DNA of 14,792 nt from Clostridiales bacterium UBA6468 (GTDB taxonomy: Bacteria; Bacillota; Clostridia; Oscillospirales; Oscillospiraceae), in the NCBI GenBank assembly GCA_002436765.1, contig DJNI01000026.1, positions 43,298-58,089 of the forward strand. Reading direction: 5' to 3'. This document shows positions 7,134-13,772 of this stretch, one piece after another. A program made the translations under genes and the position numbers. Numbering within the stretch: position 1 is the first letter of the stretch; each line of letters opens with the position of its first letter. The notes below the pieces were generated by a model, which saw only the letters and a list, made by a program, of their open reading frames with translations, was not told the DNA's origin and ran no database searches.

Positions 7134-7439
7134 ATGGATACGAATTCTTTGGGCATGATCGAAACGAAGGGACTGGTGGGCGCCATTGAGGCGGCGGACG
7201 CCATGGTCAAGTCCGCCAATGTGCAGCTGGTGGGCAAGGAGCAGGTGGGCGGCGGCCTTGTCACCGTGATGGTGCGCGGCGACGTGGGCGCTGTCAAAGC
7301 TGCCACCGATGCCGGTGCGGCGGCTGCGGAGAAGGTGGGGGAGCTGATCTCCGTCCACGTCATTGCCCGACCCCATGTGGAGGTGGACTCCATTCTCCCC
7401 AAGGGGCGTCCGTCCCAGACTCCGAACGCCGGAAAGTAA
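7134..7439 (+). CDS. eutM: EutM, hexameric (BMC-H) major shell protein
   Basis: A 101-residue single-domain BMC-H protein, expected to be the main hexagonal tile of the shell. It is recognisable by LGMIETKGLVGAIEAADAMV at the N-terminus, the pore-loop glycines in VGGGLVTVMVRGDVGAV, and the AATDAGAAAA segment. It has a short C-terminal tail after HVIARPHVEVD. AAAGGA ten bases upstream sets the start. It is the only BMC-H gene seen in the window; EutS and EutK homologues are absent. eutT starts three bases after the stop. Confidence 0.97.
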   Translation: MDTNSLGMIETKGLVGAIEAADAMVKSANVQLVGKEQVGGGLVTVMVRGDVGAVKAATDAGAAAAEKVGELISVHVIARPHVEVDSILPKGRPSQTPNAGK

Positions 7440-7442
7440 GGA

Positions 7443-8144
7443 ATGCTCTATAACGAAGAAGCCGTCCGGGCGAATATCCGAAACCGGGAGGGCAGGCGCA
7501 TTTTCTATCTGGGAAGGGGCGACCAGCTCACCAGCGCCGCCCGGGACTATCTCAGCCGGGAACGGATCGAGATCCGTCCCGGCGAGCAGGCGAAGCAGGA
7601 CAGGTTTCCCCTTCTCACCGGCGGCTTTCTGACGGAAAAGCCGGAGCATATGACCCACCTGAACGGGGATTTTCTGGTGGTGAAGGATCACCCCAGGATC
7701 CTTTTCCGGGGAAAGCTGGACACGCTGGAATCGGAGCTGATCCTCTGCCAGCTGACGGACAAAACTCTGGAAGCTCCCGTGGGGGAAATTCTGGAGCTGG
7801 CGCGGCGGATCATCCGCTGTGAGGTGCTGGACGAGCCGCTGCAATGGGACAGGCTCTGCGGTCTGACGGAGGAGGAGCAGCGCAAGCACAGCCATTTCCC
7901 TCAGGACTACTACGGCCAGCCCCACTTCATGCCCTCGGCGGCGGACGGGGCGGCCATTGCCCGGCTCAACCGCGCCCGCTGCGCTGCCCGGGAGGCAGAG
8001 CTGGCGGCGGTGACGGCCTTCCGCGACCGGGAGGGAAATCCGACCCGGGTGGATATTCTCCGGGCCATGAACCGGATGAGCAGTATGCTGTATCTGCTGA
8101 TGATCCGGAGGCGCGCGGACGCCGGCCGGGGGAAAGAACGGTGA
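7443..8144 (+). CDS. eutT: EutT, ATP:cob(I)alamin adenosyltransferase lacking the CCxxC metal motif
   Basis: A 233-residue enzyme that makes adenosylcobalamin, the EutBC cofactor, from ATP and reduced cobalamin. Family segments are visible: YLGRGDQLTSAARDYL near the N-terminus, MTHL then VVKDHPRILFRGKLDTLE in the middle, RLCGLTEEE, and the C-terminal VDILRAMNRMSSMLYLLMI. The enterobacterial protein carries an H...CCxxC metal site between the N-terminal part and the THL segment. Here that stretch is reduced to a few residues (LTEKPEH) and no cysteines are present, resembling the metal-independent type described for Listeria. It starts three bases after eutM. Its stop codon lies inside a strong hairpin before eutB. 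Confidence 0.92.
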   Translation: MLYNEEAVRANIRNREGRRIFYLGRGDQLTSAARDYLSRERIEIRPGEQAKQDRFPLLTGGFLTEKPEHMTHLNGDFLVVKDHPRILFRGKLDTLESELILCQLTDKTLEAPVGEILELARRIIRCEVLDEPLQWDRLCGLTEEEQRKHSHFPQDYYGQPHFMPSAADGAAIARLNRARCAAREAELAAVTAFRDREGNPTRVDILRAMNRMSSMLYLLMIRRRADAGRGKER

Positions 8145-8176
8145 CCTGCGGAAAGGGACGACATCCGCAGGTCACC
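8140..8176 (+). repeat. 13-bp intercistronic hairpin, eutT-eutB junction
   Basis: Perfect inverted repeat GGTGACCTGCGGA (8140-8152) / TCCGCAGGTCACC (8164-8176) with an 11-base loop. The eutT stop TGA lies inside the left arm, and the right arm ends five bases before the AAAAAGGA site of eutB. No U tract follows, so it is more likely an mRNA processing or stability element than a terminator. Confidence 0.8.
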
Positions 8177-8196
8177 CCACAAAAAGGATGAACGAC

Positions 8197-9561
8197 ATGA
8201 AATTAAAAACCACATTGCTGGGAAAAACCTACACATTCCGGGATATCAAGCAGGTACTGGCCAAGGCCAACGAGGAAAAAACCGGCGACCGGCTGGCAGG
8301 TCTGGCGGCGGAAACTGCCCAGGAGCGGGTGGCGGCCAAGGTGGTGCTTTCCGCCCTGACGCTGGCCGATCTCCGGGAACACCCCGCCGTCCCCTATGAA
8401 AGCGACGAGGTCACCCGGATCATTCAGGACGACGTGAACGAGACCGTATACGAGCGCATCCGGGGCTGGACGGTGTCCGACCTGCGGGAGTGGATCCTGG
8501 ACGAAAACACCGCGGGCAGCGACATCCGCAGACTCAGCCGGGGGCTGACGGCGGAGATGATCGCGGCGGTGTGCAAGCTGATGGGCAATCTCGACCTCAT
8601 TTATGCCGCAAGCAAGATCACCGTCACCGCCCACTGCAATACCACCATCGGCCTTCCGGGGACGCTGTCCTGCCGTTTGCAGCCCAACCACACCACCGAC
8701 GACCCAGAGGGCATCACGGCCTCCACCCTGGAGGGACTGAGCTTCGGCGCGGGGGACGCTATTATCGGTCTGAACCCGGTGACGGACTCCCCGGAGCAGG
8801 TGGGCAAGGTACTGCGGCGCTTTCAGGAAATCAAGGAGCACTGGCAGATACCGACGCAGATTTGCGTATTGGCTCACGTGACGGCGCAGATCAAGGCCGT
8901 TAAAGCAGGGGCACCCTGCGACCTGATCTTCCAGTCCATCGCGGGCAGCCAGAAGGGCAACGAGGCCTTCGGCTTCTCCGCCGCGACGCTGGAGGAAGCC
9001 CGGCAGCTGCTTCTGAAGCAGGGCACCGCCGAGGGGCCGAACGTGATGTACTTCGAGACGGGGCAGGGCTCGGAGCTTAGCTCCAACGCCCATTTTGACA
9101 CCGATCAGGTGACCATGGAGGCGCGGTGCTATGGCTTTGCCAAGCGGTTTTCGCCGTTTCTGGTCAACACGGTGGTGGGCTTTATCGGCCCCGAGTATCT
9201 GTACGACGCCCGGCAGGTGACCCGGGCGGGGCTGGAGGATCACTTCATGGGCAAGCTCACGGGGATTTCCATGGGGTGCGACTGCTGCTATACCAACCAC
9301 ATGAAGGCGGATCAGAACGACATTGAGAATCTGGCCAGCCTTCTGACCATGGCCGGGTGCAACTATTTCATGGGCATTCCCCACGGCGATGACATCATGC
9401 TCAACTATCAGACCACAGGCTTCCGGGAGACGGCGGCGCTGCGGGAGATCACGGGCAAGACGGCCATCCCCGAATTTCAGCGCTGGCTGGAAAAAATGGG
9501 CTTCGTGGAGAACGGACGGCTGACAAAGAAAGCGGGCGACGGGTCAAGTCTGCTGTTTTAG
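8197..9561 (+). CDS. eutB: EutB, ethanolamine ammonia-lyase large (catalytic) subunit
   Basis: A 454-residue TIM-barrel subunit that binds ethanolamine and adenosylcobalamin. Counting from the ATG at 8197, known E. coli active-site residues fall at identical numbers: Arg160 and Gln162 (RLQPN), Asn193 (GLNPVTD), Glu287 (YFETGQGS) and Asp362 (CDCCYTNH). This supports the start at 8197, beginning MKLKTTLLG, rather than the in-frame ATG at 8188, which overlaps the ribosome binding site AAAAAGGA. The gene is preceded by a strong hairpin and followed by another. It is separated from its partner eutC by eutL, eutM and eutT, which is not the usual adjacent eutB-eutC pair. Confidence 0.98.
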   Translation: MKLKTTLLGKTYTFRDIKQVLAKANEEKTGDRLAGLAAETAQERVAAKVVLSALTLADLREHPAVPYESDEVTRIIQDDVNETVYERIRGWTVSDLREWILDENTAGSDIRRLSRGLTAEMIAAVCKLMGNLDLIYAASKITVTAHCNTTIGLPGTLSCRLQPNHTTDDPEGITASTLEGLSFGAGDAIIGLNPVTDSPEQVGKVLRRFQEIKEHWQIPTQICVLAHVTAQIKAVKAGAPCDLIFQSIAGSQKGNEAFGFSAATLEEARQLLLKQGTAEGPNVMYFETGQGSELSSNAHFDTDQVTMEARCYGFAKRFSPFLVNTVVGFIGPEYLYDARQVTRAGLEDHFMGKLTGISMGCDCCYTNHMKADQNDIENLASLLTMAGCNYFMGIPHGDDIMLNYQTTGFRETAALREITGKTAIPEFQRWLEKMGFVENGRLTKKAGDGSSLLF

Positions 9562-9562
9562 C

Positions 9563-9596
9563 GGGTATCCTCAATCGTGCTGCCGGAGGATATCCC
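9563..9596 (+). repeat. Intercistronic hairpin, eutB-eutE junction
   Basis: GGGTATCCTC (9563-9572) pairs with GAGGATATCCC (9586-9596) over ten base pairs with one bulged T and a 13-base loop. It sits between the eutB stop and the AAGGAGG site of eutE. No U tract follows. Confidence 0.65.
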
Positions 9597-9611
9597 TGTA
9601 AGGAGGTTTCT

Positions 9612-11060
9612 ATGGAATTTGACAAGGATTTGACCGCGCGGCAGGAAGCGCGGGAGCTGGCGCGGAGGGCGGAGACGGCGCAGCGGAAGCTGGTCGAACT
9701 GTCCCAGAGCCGGCTGGACGCCATTGTGGAAGCGGTGGCCAAAGCCTTTGCGGCGCAGGCGTCCGCCTTGGCGGAAATGGCGGTTCGGGAGACGGGCTTC
9801 GGCAATGCGGAGGACAAAACAACCAAGAATCTGTTCGCCTCCCAGGGGGTGGCGGAGGCGGTTCGGGGCATGAAGACCGTGGGGCTTCTCCGGGAAGTCC
9901 CGGAGAAAAAGCTCTGGGAGATCGGCGTGCCGGTGGGGGTCATCGCCGCCATCGTCCCCAGCACCAACCCCACCTCCACGGTGTGCTATAAGGCAATGAT
10001 TGCTCTGAAATCGGGGAACGCCATCGTGTTTTCACCCCACCCCAAGGCCATTGCCTGCACCCGGAAAGCGGCGCAGATCGTAGCGGAAGCGGCGCAGGCG
10101 GCGGGGGCGCCCGCCGACGCGGTGGCCTGCCTGAGCATCCCGTCTCTGGACGGGTGTCAGGAGCTGATGAAGGCGGAGCCGGTGCGGCTGATCCTCGCCA
10201 CCGGCGGCCCCGGCATGGTGAAGGCGGCCTATTCCTCCGGCAAGCCCGCCATCGGTGTCGGCGCGGGAAACGGACCTGCCTATATCCACCGCAGCGCGGA
10301 TGTCGCCCATGCTCTTTCTTGCATTGCCAGGTCAAAGTCCTTTGACTATGGCACCGTCTGCGCTTCCGAGCAGAGCATCATTGTGGAGAAGGACATGGAA
10401 AGCGCCGTGCGTTCGGAGGGGGAGCGGCAGGGCTTTTACTTTATGGATACCGCCCAGGCGAATGCCCTTGCAAAGCTGCTGTTCCGCCCCAACGGGACGC
10501 TGAACCCGGACATCGTGGGGAAGTCTGCGGCAAAGCTGGCGGAAGCGGCGGGATTTTCCGTACCCGGCGGCACAAGGGTGCTGGTTGCCCGGGAGCAGGA
10601 GGCGGGGCCGACCCGGCCTTACTCCATGGAGAAGCTCTGCCCCGTGCTGGCGTTTTTTGTCATGGACAGCGAGGACGACGTCTTAAGCAAGTGCATGGAG
10701 GTTCTGCGCCATGAGGGCAGCGGCCACACCTTTGCAATCCACGCCATGGATGAGACGGTCATCCGCCGGTTCGCGTCCAAAATCCCTGTGTCCCGGTTTC
10801 TGGTCAACACACCGGCGGCGCTGGGTGGCATCGGCGCGACCACGGGGCTGTTCCCGGCGCTGACCCTGGGCTGCGGCGCAGTGGGTGGCAGCAGCTCCTC
10901 CAACAACATTTCTCCCCTGGACTTGATCAATATCCGCCGGGTGGCCTGGGATTTGGGAGAATCTACTGCGATTCGACAGAGCAGTGCGGCTGCCCAGGCG
11001 GTAAACGCCGAACTGGTGGAGCTGCTCACGGAGAAGATTTTGCAGAGATTGGGAGAATAA
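9612..11060 (+). CDS. eutE: EutE, CoA-acylating acetaldehyde dehydrogenase
   Basis: A 482-residue aldehyde dehydrogenase that converts acetaldehyde, NAD and CoA to acetyl-CoA. The sequence shows PSTNPTSTV, the ATGGPGMVKAAYSSGKPAIG nucleotide/CoA region, the catalytic cysteine at about residue 250 (FDYGTVCASEQS), and the C-terminal GGIGATTGLFPALTLGCG. AAGGAGG gives a clear start. The usual N-terminal encapsulation helix and linker of enterobacterial EutE is absent, and the catalytic domain begins almost at once. Instead, after WDLGE there is a small-residue linker and an amphipathic helix in the last 19 residues (VNAELVELLTEKILQRLGE) that looks like a C-terminal encapsulation peptide. eutD follows after 34 bases. 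Confidence 0.96.
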   Translation: MEFDKDLTARQEARELARRAETAQRKLVELSQSRLDAIVEAVAKAFAAQASALAEMAVRETGFGNAEDKTTKNLFASQGVAEAVRGMKTVGLLREVPEKKLWEIGVPVGVIAAIVPSTNPTSTVCYKAMIALKSGNAIVFSPHPKAIACTRKAAQIVAEAAQAAGAPADAVACLSIPSLDGCQELMKAEPVRLILATGGPGMVKAAYSSGKPAIGVGAGNGPAYIHRSADVAHALSCIARSKSFDYGTVCASEQSIIVEKDMESAVRSEGERQGFYFMDTAQANALAKLLFRPNGTLNPDIVGKSAAKLAEAAGFSVPGGTRVLVAREQEAGPTRPYSMEKLCPVLAFFVMDSEDDVLSKCMEVLRHEGSGHTFAIHAMDETVIRRFASKIPVSRFLVNTPAALGGIGATTGLFPALTLGCGAVGGSSSSNNISPLDLINIRRVAWDLGESTAIRQSSAAAQAVNAELVELLTEKILQRLGE

Positions 11061-11094
11061 CGCAGTCCGGATTTTTCCGCAGGGAGGCAAACGA

Positions 11095-11703
11095 ATGGAA
11101 AATAAGAAACTTTCCGCTCTGGCCGAGGTCATTGCGGGGCGGATTTTTGTGGAGCTGGAAGCCTCCGGGCGGCATGTGCACGTGACGGCGCAGCAGGCGC
11201 TGGTGCTGTTCGGCCATCCCCTGACGCCGAAGCGGCCGCTGTCCCAGCCGGGGCAGTATCTGGCGGGCGAACGGGTCACGGTCATCGGCCCCAAGGGAGA
11301 ATTTCAGAACGTGGCGGTGCTGGGGCCGGAACGGAAGGAAGCCCAGGTGGAGATTTCCCTTACCGACGCCCGGACGCTGGGCATCGACGCCCCCGTCCGG
11401 CTCTCCGGGGATGTCGCCGGAAGTCCCGGCGCAGTGATCGTGGGGCAGTGCGGCCGGGTTACCCTATCCCAAGGGGTCATCGCGGCGAAGCGCCACATCC
11501 ACCTGACCCCGGAGGACGCCGCCCGTTTCGGCGTCCGGGACAAGCAGACGGTGAAGCTGAAGGCGTATACCGGCCGCCCGGTGATTTTTGAGGACGTGGC
11601 GGTGCGGGTCAGCCCGGAATTTGCCTCCTACGTCCATCTGGATTACGACGAGGCCAACGCCTGCGGCTTTCAAAAGGGCGACCTTGGGAGGATTTTACCA
11701 TGA
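11095..11703 (+). CDS. eutD: PduL-type phosphate acetyltransferase (EutD of clostridial eut operons)
   Basis: A 202-residue phosphotransacylase of the microcompartment PduL family, converting acetyl-CoA and phosphate to acetyl phosphate and freeing CoA for EutE. Two repeated beta-barrel halves each carry an HxH zinc-site motif, GRHVHVT (His27, His29) and KRHIHLT (His134, His136), plus a later conserved HLDYDEANA (His181). It is unrelated to the long Pta-type EutD of enterobacteria, although clostridial loci use the same symbol. Residues 2-18 could form a short targeting helix, less clearly than in EutC. The ATG follows GGGAGG. The stop overlaps the next gene as ATGA. Confidence 0.93.
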   Translation: MENKKLSALAEVIAGRIFVELEASGRHVHVTAQQALVLFGHPLTPKRPLSQPGQYLAGERVTVIGPKGEFQNVAVLGPERKEAQVEISLTDARTLGIDAPVRLSGDVAGSPGAVIVGQCGRVTLSQGVIAAKRHIHLTPEDAARFGVRDKQTVKLKAYTGRPVIFEDVAVRVSPEFASYVHLDYDEANACGFQKGDLGRILP

Positions 11704-12098
11704 CCCGGGCGCTGCTGATCGGAAAGGAACCGGCGGCGGAGCTGGGATACAGCTACGTGACGGAGCCGCCCTATGACGCGGTGGTCATCGGCTCGCTGAC
11801 CCTGTCCCAGCTGCTTCGGTTTCGGGAGGAACGGGTGCTGTCCGCCCTGGCGGAGGGAAAGCCGGTCTATCTCTACACGCCGGGGCTCCCGGAAGCGCCG
11901 AAAAACCGGATGCTGTCGGGAAGTCTGGCTTCCGCCCAGCGGGAGATGAAAAACTGGGGCGTATTGTTTACGGACGGCGGGCGGAAAAAGCTCATCACGG
12001 CGGAGGAGGCCCGGGCGCTTCGGGCGGCGGGGAAGCTGCCAAGTCCCGGCGCGGTGCTGACGCCGCTGGCGAAGGAAATTATGGAGGGGAAGAAATGA
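11700..12098 (+). CDS. Conserved eut-operon protein of unknown function (Rossmann-like, 132 aa)
   Basis: A 132-residue protein I cannot name with certainty. It resembles the uncharacterised 'ethanolamine utilization protein' group found in Gram-positive eut loci, but this is from memory and not checked. The N-terminal half alternates strands and helices (RALLIG, YDAVVIGSLTL, KPVYLYTPGLP), suggesting a Rossmann- or flavoprotein-like fold. The C-terminal part is basic (GGRKKLITAEEARALR). There is no signal peptide, membrane span or cysteine motif. It overlaps eutD upstream and eutN downstream by four bases each (ATGA), so it is probably translated in step with the enzyme and the vertex protein. 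A role in shell assembly or cofactor handling is only a guess. Confidence 0.85.
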   Translation: MTRALLIGKEPAAELGYSYVTEPPYDAVVIGSLTLSQLLRFREERVLSALAEGKPVYLYTPGLPEAPKNRMLSGSLASAQREMKNWGVLFTDGGRKKLITAEEARALRAAGKLPSPGAVLTPLAKEIMEGKK

Positions 12099-12328
12099 AG
12101 GTAGGAAAAGTGGTAGGCGCTATCTGGGCGACACGGAAGGCAGCGTGTTTGCAGGGGCAGACCTTCCTCGTGGTGGAAAGCAACGGAGAAAACATCGTAG
12201 CCGCCGATCAGGTGGGCGCGGGAACGGGGGACAAGGTGCTGCTCGCCACGGGGACGGTTGCCAGCAAATACTGCATGGACGCCCCGGTGGACGCCGCCGT
12301 CGTGGCCATCGTGGACGAGAAGCAGTAA
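12095..12328 (+). CDS. eutN: EutN, pentameric (BMC-V) shell vertex protein
   Basis: A 77-residue EutN/CcmL-family protein expected to cap the vertices of the shell. Family features are MKVGKVVGAIWATRK, a LVVE strand, the conserved GAGTGDKVLLATG segment and APVDAAVVAIVDE. It ends right after VDEKQ, so it lacks the roughly 15-residue tail (VSGGQVIFHK-like) of E. coli EutN (95 residues). It is the only vertex protein in the window. It starts at an ATGA overlap with the upstream unknown gene; eutH begins 57 bases downstream, after a hairpin. Confidence 0.94.
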   Translation: MKVGKVVGAIWATRKAACLQGQTFLVVESNGENIVAADQVGAGTGDKVLLATGTVASKYCMDAPVDAAVVAIVDEKQ

Positions 12329-12336
12329 TGTCAGAA

Positions 12337-12360
12337 TCCCGGAAAATGCCGTTTCCGGGA
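12337..12360 (+). repeat. 9-bp intercistronic hairpin, eutN-eutH junction
   Basis: TCCCGGAAA (12337-12345) / TTTCCGGGA (12352-12360) is a perfect stem with a 6-base loop. It sits between the eutN stop and the AAAGGAGAG site of eutH. No U tract follows, so a processing or stability element is more likely than a terminator. Confidence 0.7.
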
Positions 12361-12385
12361 CAATCCATACAAAGGAGAGACAGCC

Positions 12386-13468
12386 ATGTCATTTCATGAG
12401 ATCCTCATAGCGGTTATGGCGGCTTTCGCGGTGGCCGGCGCCATTGATCGGATTTTCGGGAACCGCTGGGGGCTGGGGAAGGAATTTGAGGCGGGAATCC
12501 TCGCCATGGGTTCGCTGGCGCTGGCCATGGTGGGGATCGTCTGCCTTGCGCCGGTGCTGGCGAACCTGCTCAAGCCGGTGATCGTGCCGGTGTTCGCCTT
12601 CCTGGGGGCTGACCCCGCCATGTTCGCCGGAACCATCCTCGCCTGCGACATGGGCGGCGGCGCGCTGGCGGTGGAGCTGGCGGCAAGCCATCCGGCGGCC
12701 ATGCTGGGCGGCGTGCTCACCGGCTCCATGCTGGGGGCGACCGTGGTGTTCACCATCCCCGTCGCCATGGGGATTCTGGAGGAAAAGGACAGGCCGGTCA
12801 TGGCGAAGGGGATCCTCTGCGGCATCGTCACCATCCCCCTGGGCGTTCTCGCGGGCGGCCTTACGGCGGGGTTCCCTGTCGGAATGGTGCTGCGCAACCT
12901 GATTCCCATTGTCATCATCGGGGCGCTGATCGCGCTGGGACTGTGGCGGGCGGAAAACGCCATGGTCAGGGGCTTCGAGGTGTTCGGCAAGCTGGTGGTG
13001 GCCGTTGTGACCGTGGGTCTGGCGGCGGCCATTGTGGAAGCGCTGACGGGCTTCGTCATCATTCCCGGCATGGCGCCCATTTCGGAGGGCTTTGAAACGG
13101 TGGGAACCATCGCCATCGTCCTTGCGGGGGCGTTTCCCCTGGTGTTCGTGATCACGAAGCTGCTGCGAAAGCCCCTGATGGCGGCGGGGCGGTGGCTGGG
13201 CATCAACGATGCCGCGGCGGCGGGACTGATCGCCAGCCTTGCCAACTCCATTGCCACATTTGGCATGGTAAAAGACATGAACCGGCGGGGCAAGGTGGTC
13301 AACATCGCCTTTGCGGTGTCCGCGGCCTTTGTGTTCGGCGACCATCTGGGCTTTACGGCGGGCTTCGCCCCGGAGATGATCGGCCCCATGATCGTGGGAA
13401 AGCTGGTGGGCGGCGTCAGCGCCGTCGCGGTGGCCATGTGGCTGACGGCGAAGGAAGAAAAGTCGTAA
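12386..13468 (+). CDS. eutH: EutH, ethanolamine permease
   Basis: A 360-residue integral membrane protein of the EutH family that imports ethanolamine. About ten hydrophobic segments run through the whole length, interrupted by the family-typical LACDMGGGALAVELA (about residues 89-103), LGINDAAAAGL, ANSIATFGMVKDM and FVFGDHLGFTAGF segments. AAAGGAGAG about ten bases upstream sets the ATG. It is the last gene of the eut operon. No U-tract terminator is visible after its stop at 13468: only a weak TTTCCG/CGGAAA pair (13479-13484/13493-13498), then the metG promoter palindrome, so eut transcripts may read into the metG leader. Confidence 0.96.
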   Translation: MSFHEILIAVMAAFAVAGAIDRIFGNRWGLGKEFEAGILAMGSLALAMVGIVCLAPVLANLLKPVIVPVFAFLGADPAMFAGTILACDMGGGALAVELAASHPAAMLGGVLTGSMLGATVVFTIPVAMGILEEKDRPVMAKGILCGIVTIPLGVLAGGLTAGFPVGMVLRNLIPIVIIGALIALGLWRAENAMVRGFEVFGKLVVAVVTVGLAAAIVEALTGFVIIPGMAPISEGFETVGTIAIVLAGAFPLVFVITKLLRKPLMAAGRWLGINDAAAAGLIASLANSIATFGMVKDMNRRGKVVNIAFAVSAAFVFGDHLGFTAGFAPEMIGPMIVGKLVGGVSAVAVAMWLTAKEEKS

Positions 13469-13499
13469 CGATCGGCGTTTTCCGGCAAAAATCGGAAAT

Positions 13500-13538
13500 T
13501 CCCGGTGCAGGGTGTTGACAAAACCCCCTGCACCGGGA
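13500..13538. repeat. 13-bp perfect inverted repeat embracing the metG -35 box
   Basis: TCCCGGTGCAGGG (13500-13512) and CCCTGCACCGGGA (13526-13538) are exact complements. The loop contains the -35 box and the right arm abuts the -10 box. It may be an operator, a hairpin ending eut transcription (though without a U tract), or both. I recognise no named regulator for it. Confidence 0.75.
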
Positions 13539-13544
13539 TATAAT
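13515..13544 (+). promoter_or_regulatory. Consensus sigma-A promoter of the metG T-box transcript
   Basis: Perfect TTGACA at 13515-13520 and perfect TATAAT at 13539-13544 with an 18-bp spacer. Transcription would begin near 13551, just before the T-box stem I. The -35 box is in the loop of a 13-bp inverted repeat. Confidence 0.85.
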
Positions 13545-13772
13545 GGCGCTGTATATTTCAGAAGCCGTGAAGAGAAGAGTACGCTTTTTCTCCCGGAAAG
13601 AGAGCCCCGGAAGGTGCGAGGGGGTGCGGCGAGGGAAGCGGAACATGGTCTCGGAGCTGAGCCGTCGAGCTGATGCATTCTGGTTAGGCGGTTCCGGTCT
13701 GCCCCGTTACAGGCGTTTGAGGCACGGACAGAATGCCCGTGCGAATCAAGGTGGTACCGCGTCAGTTTTTGT

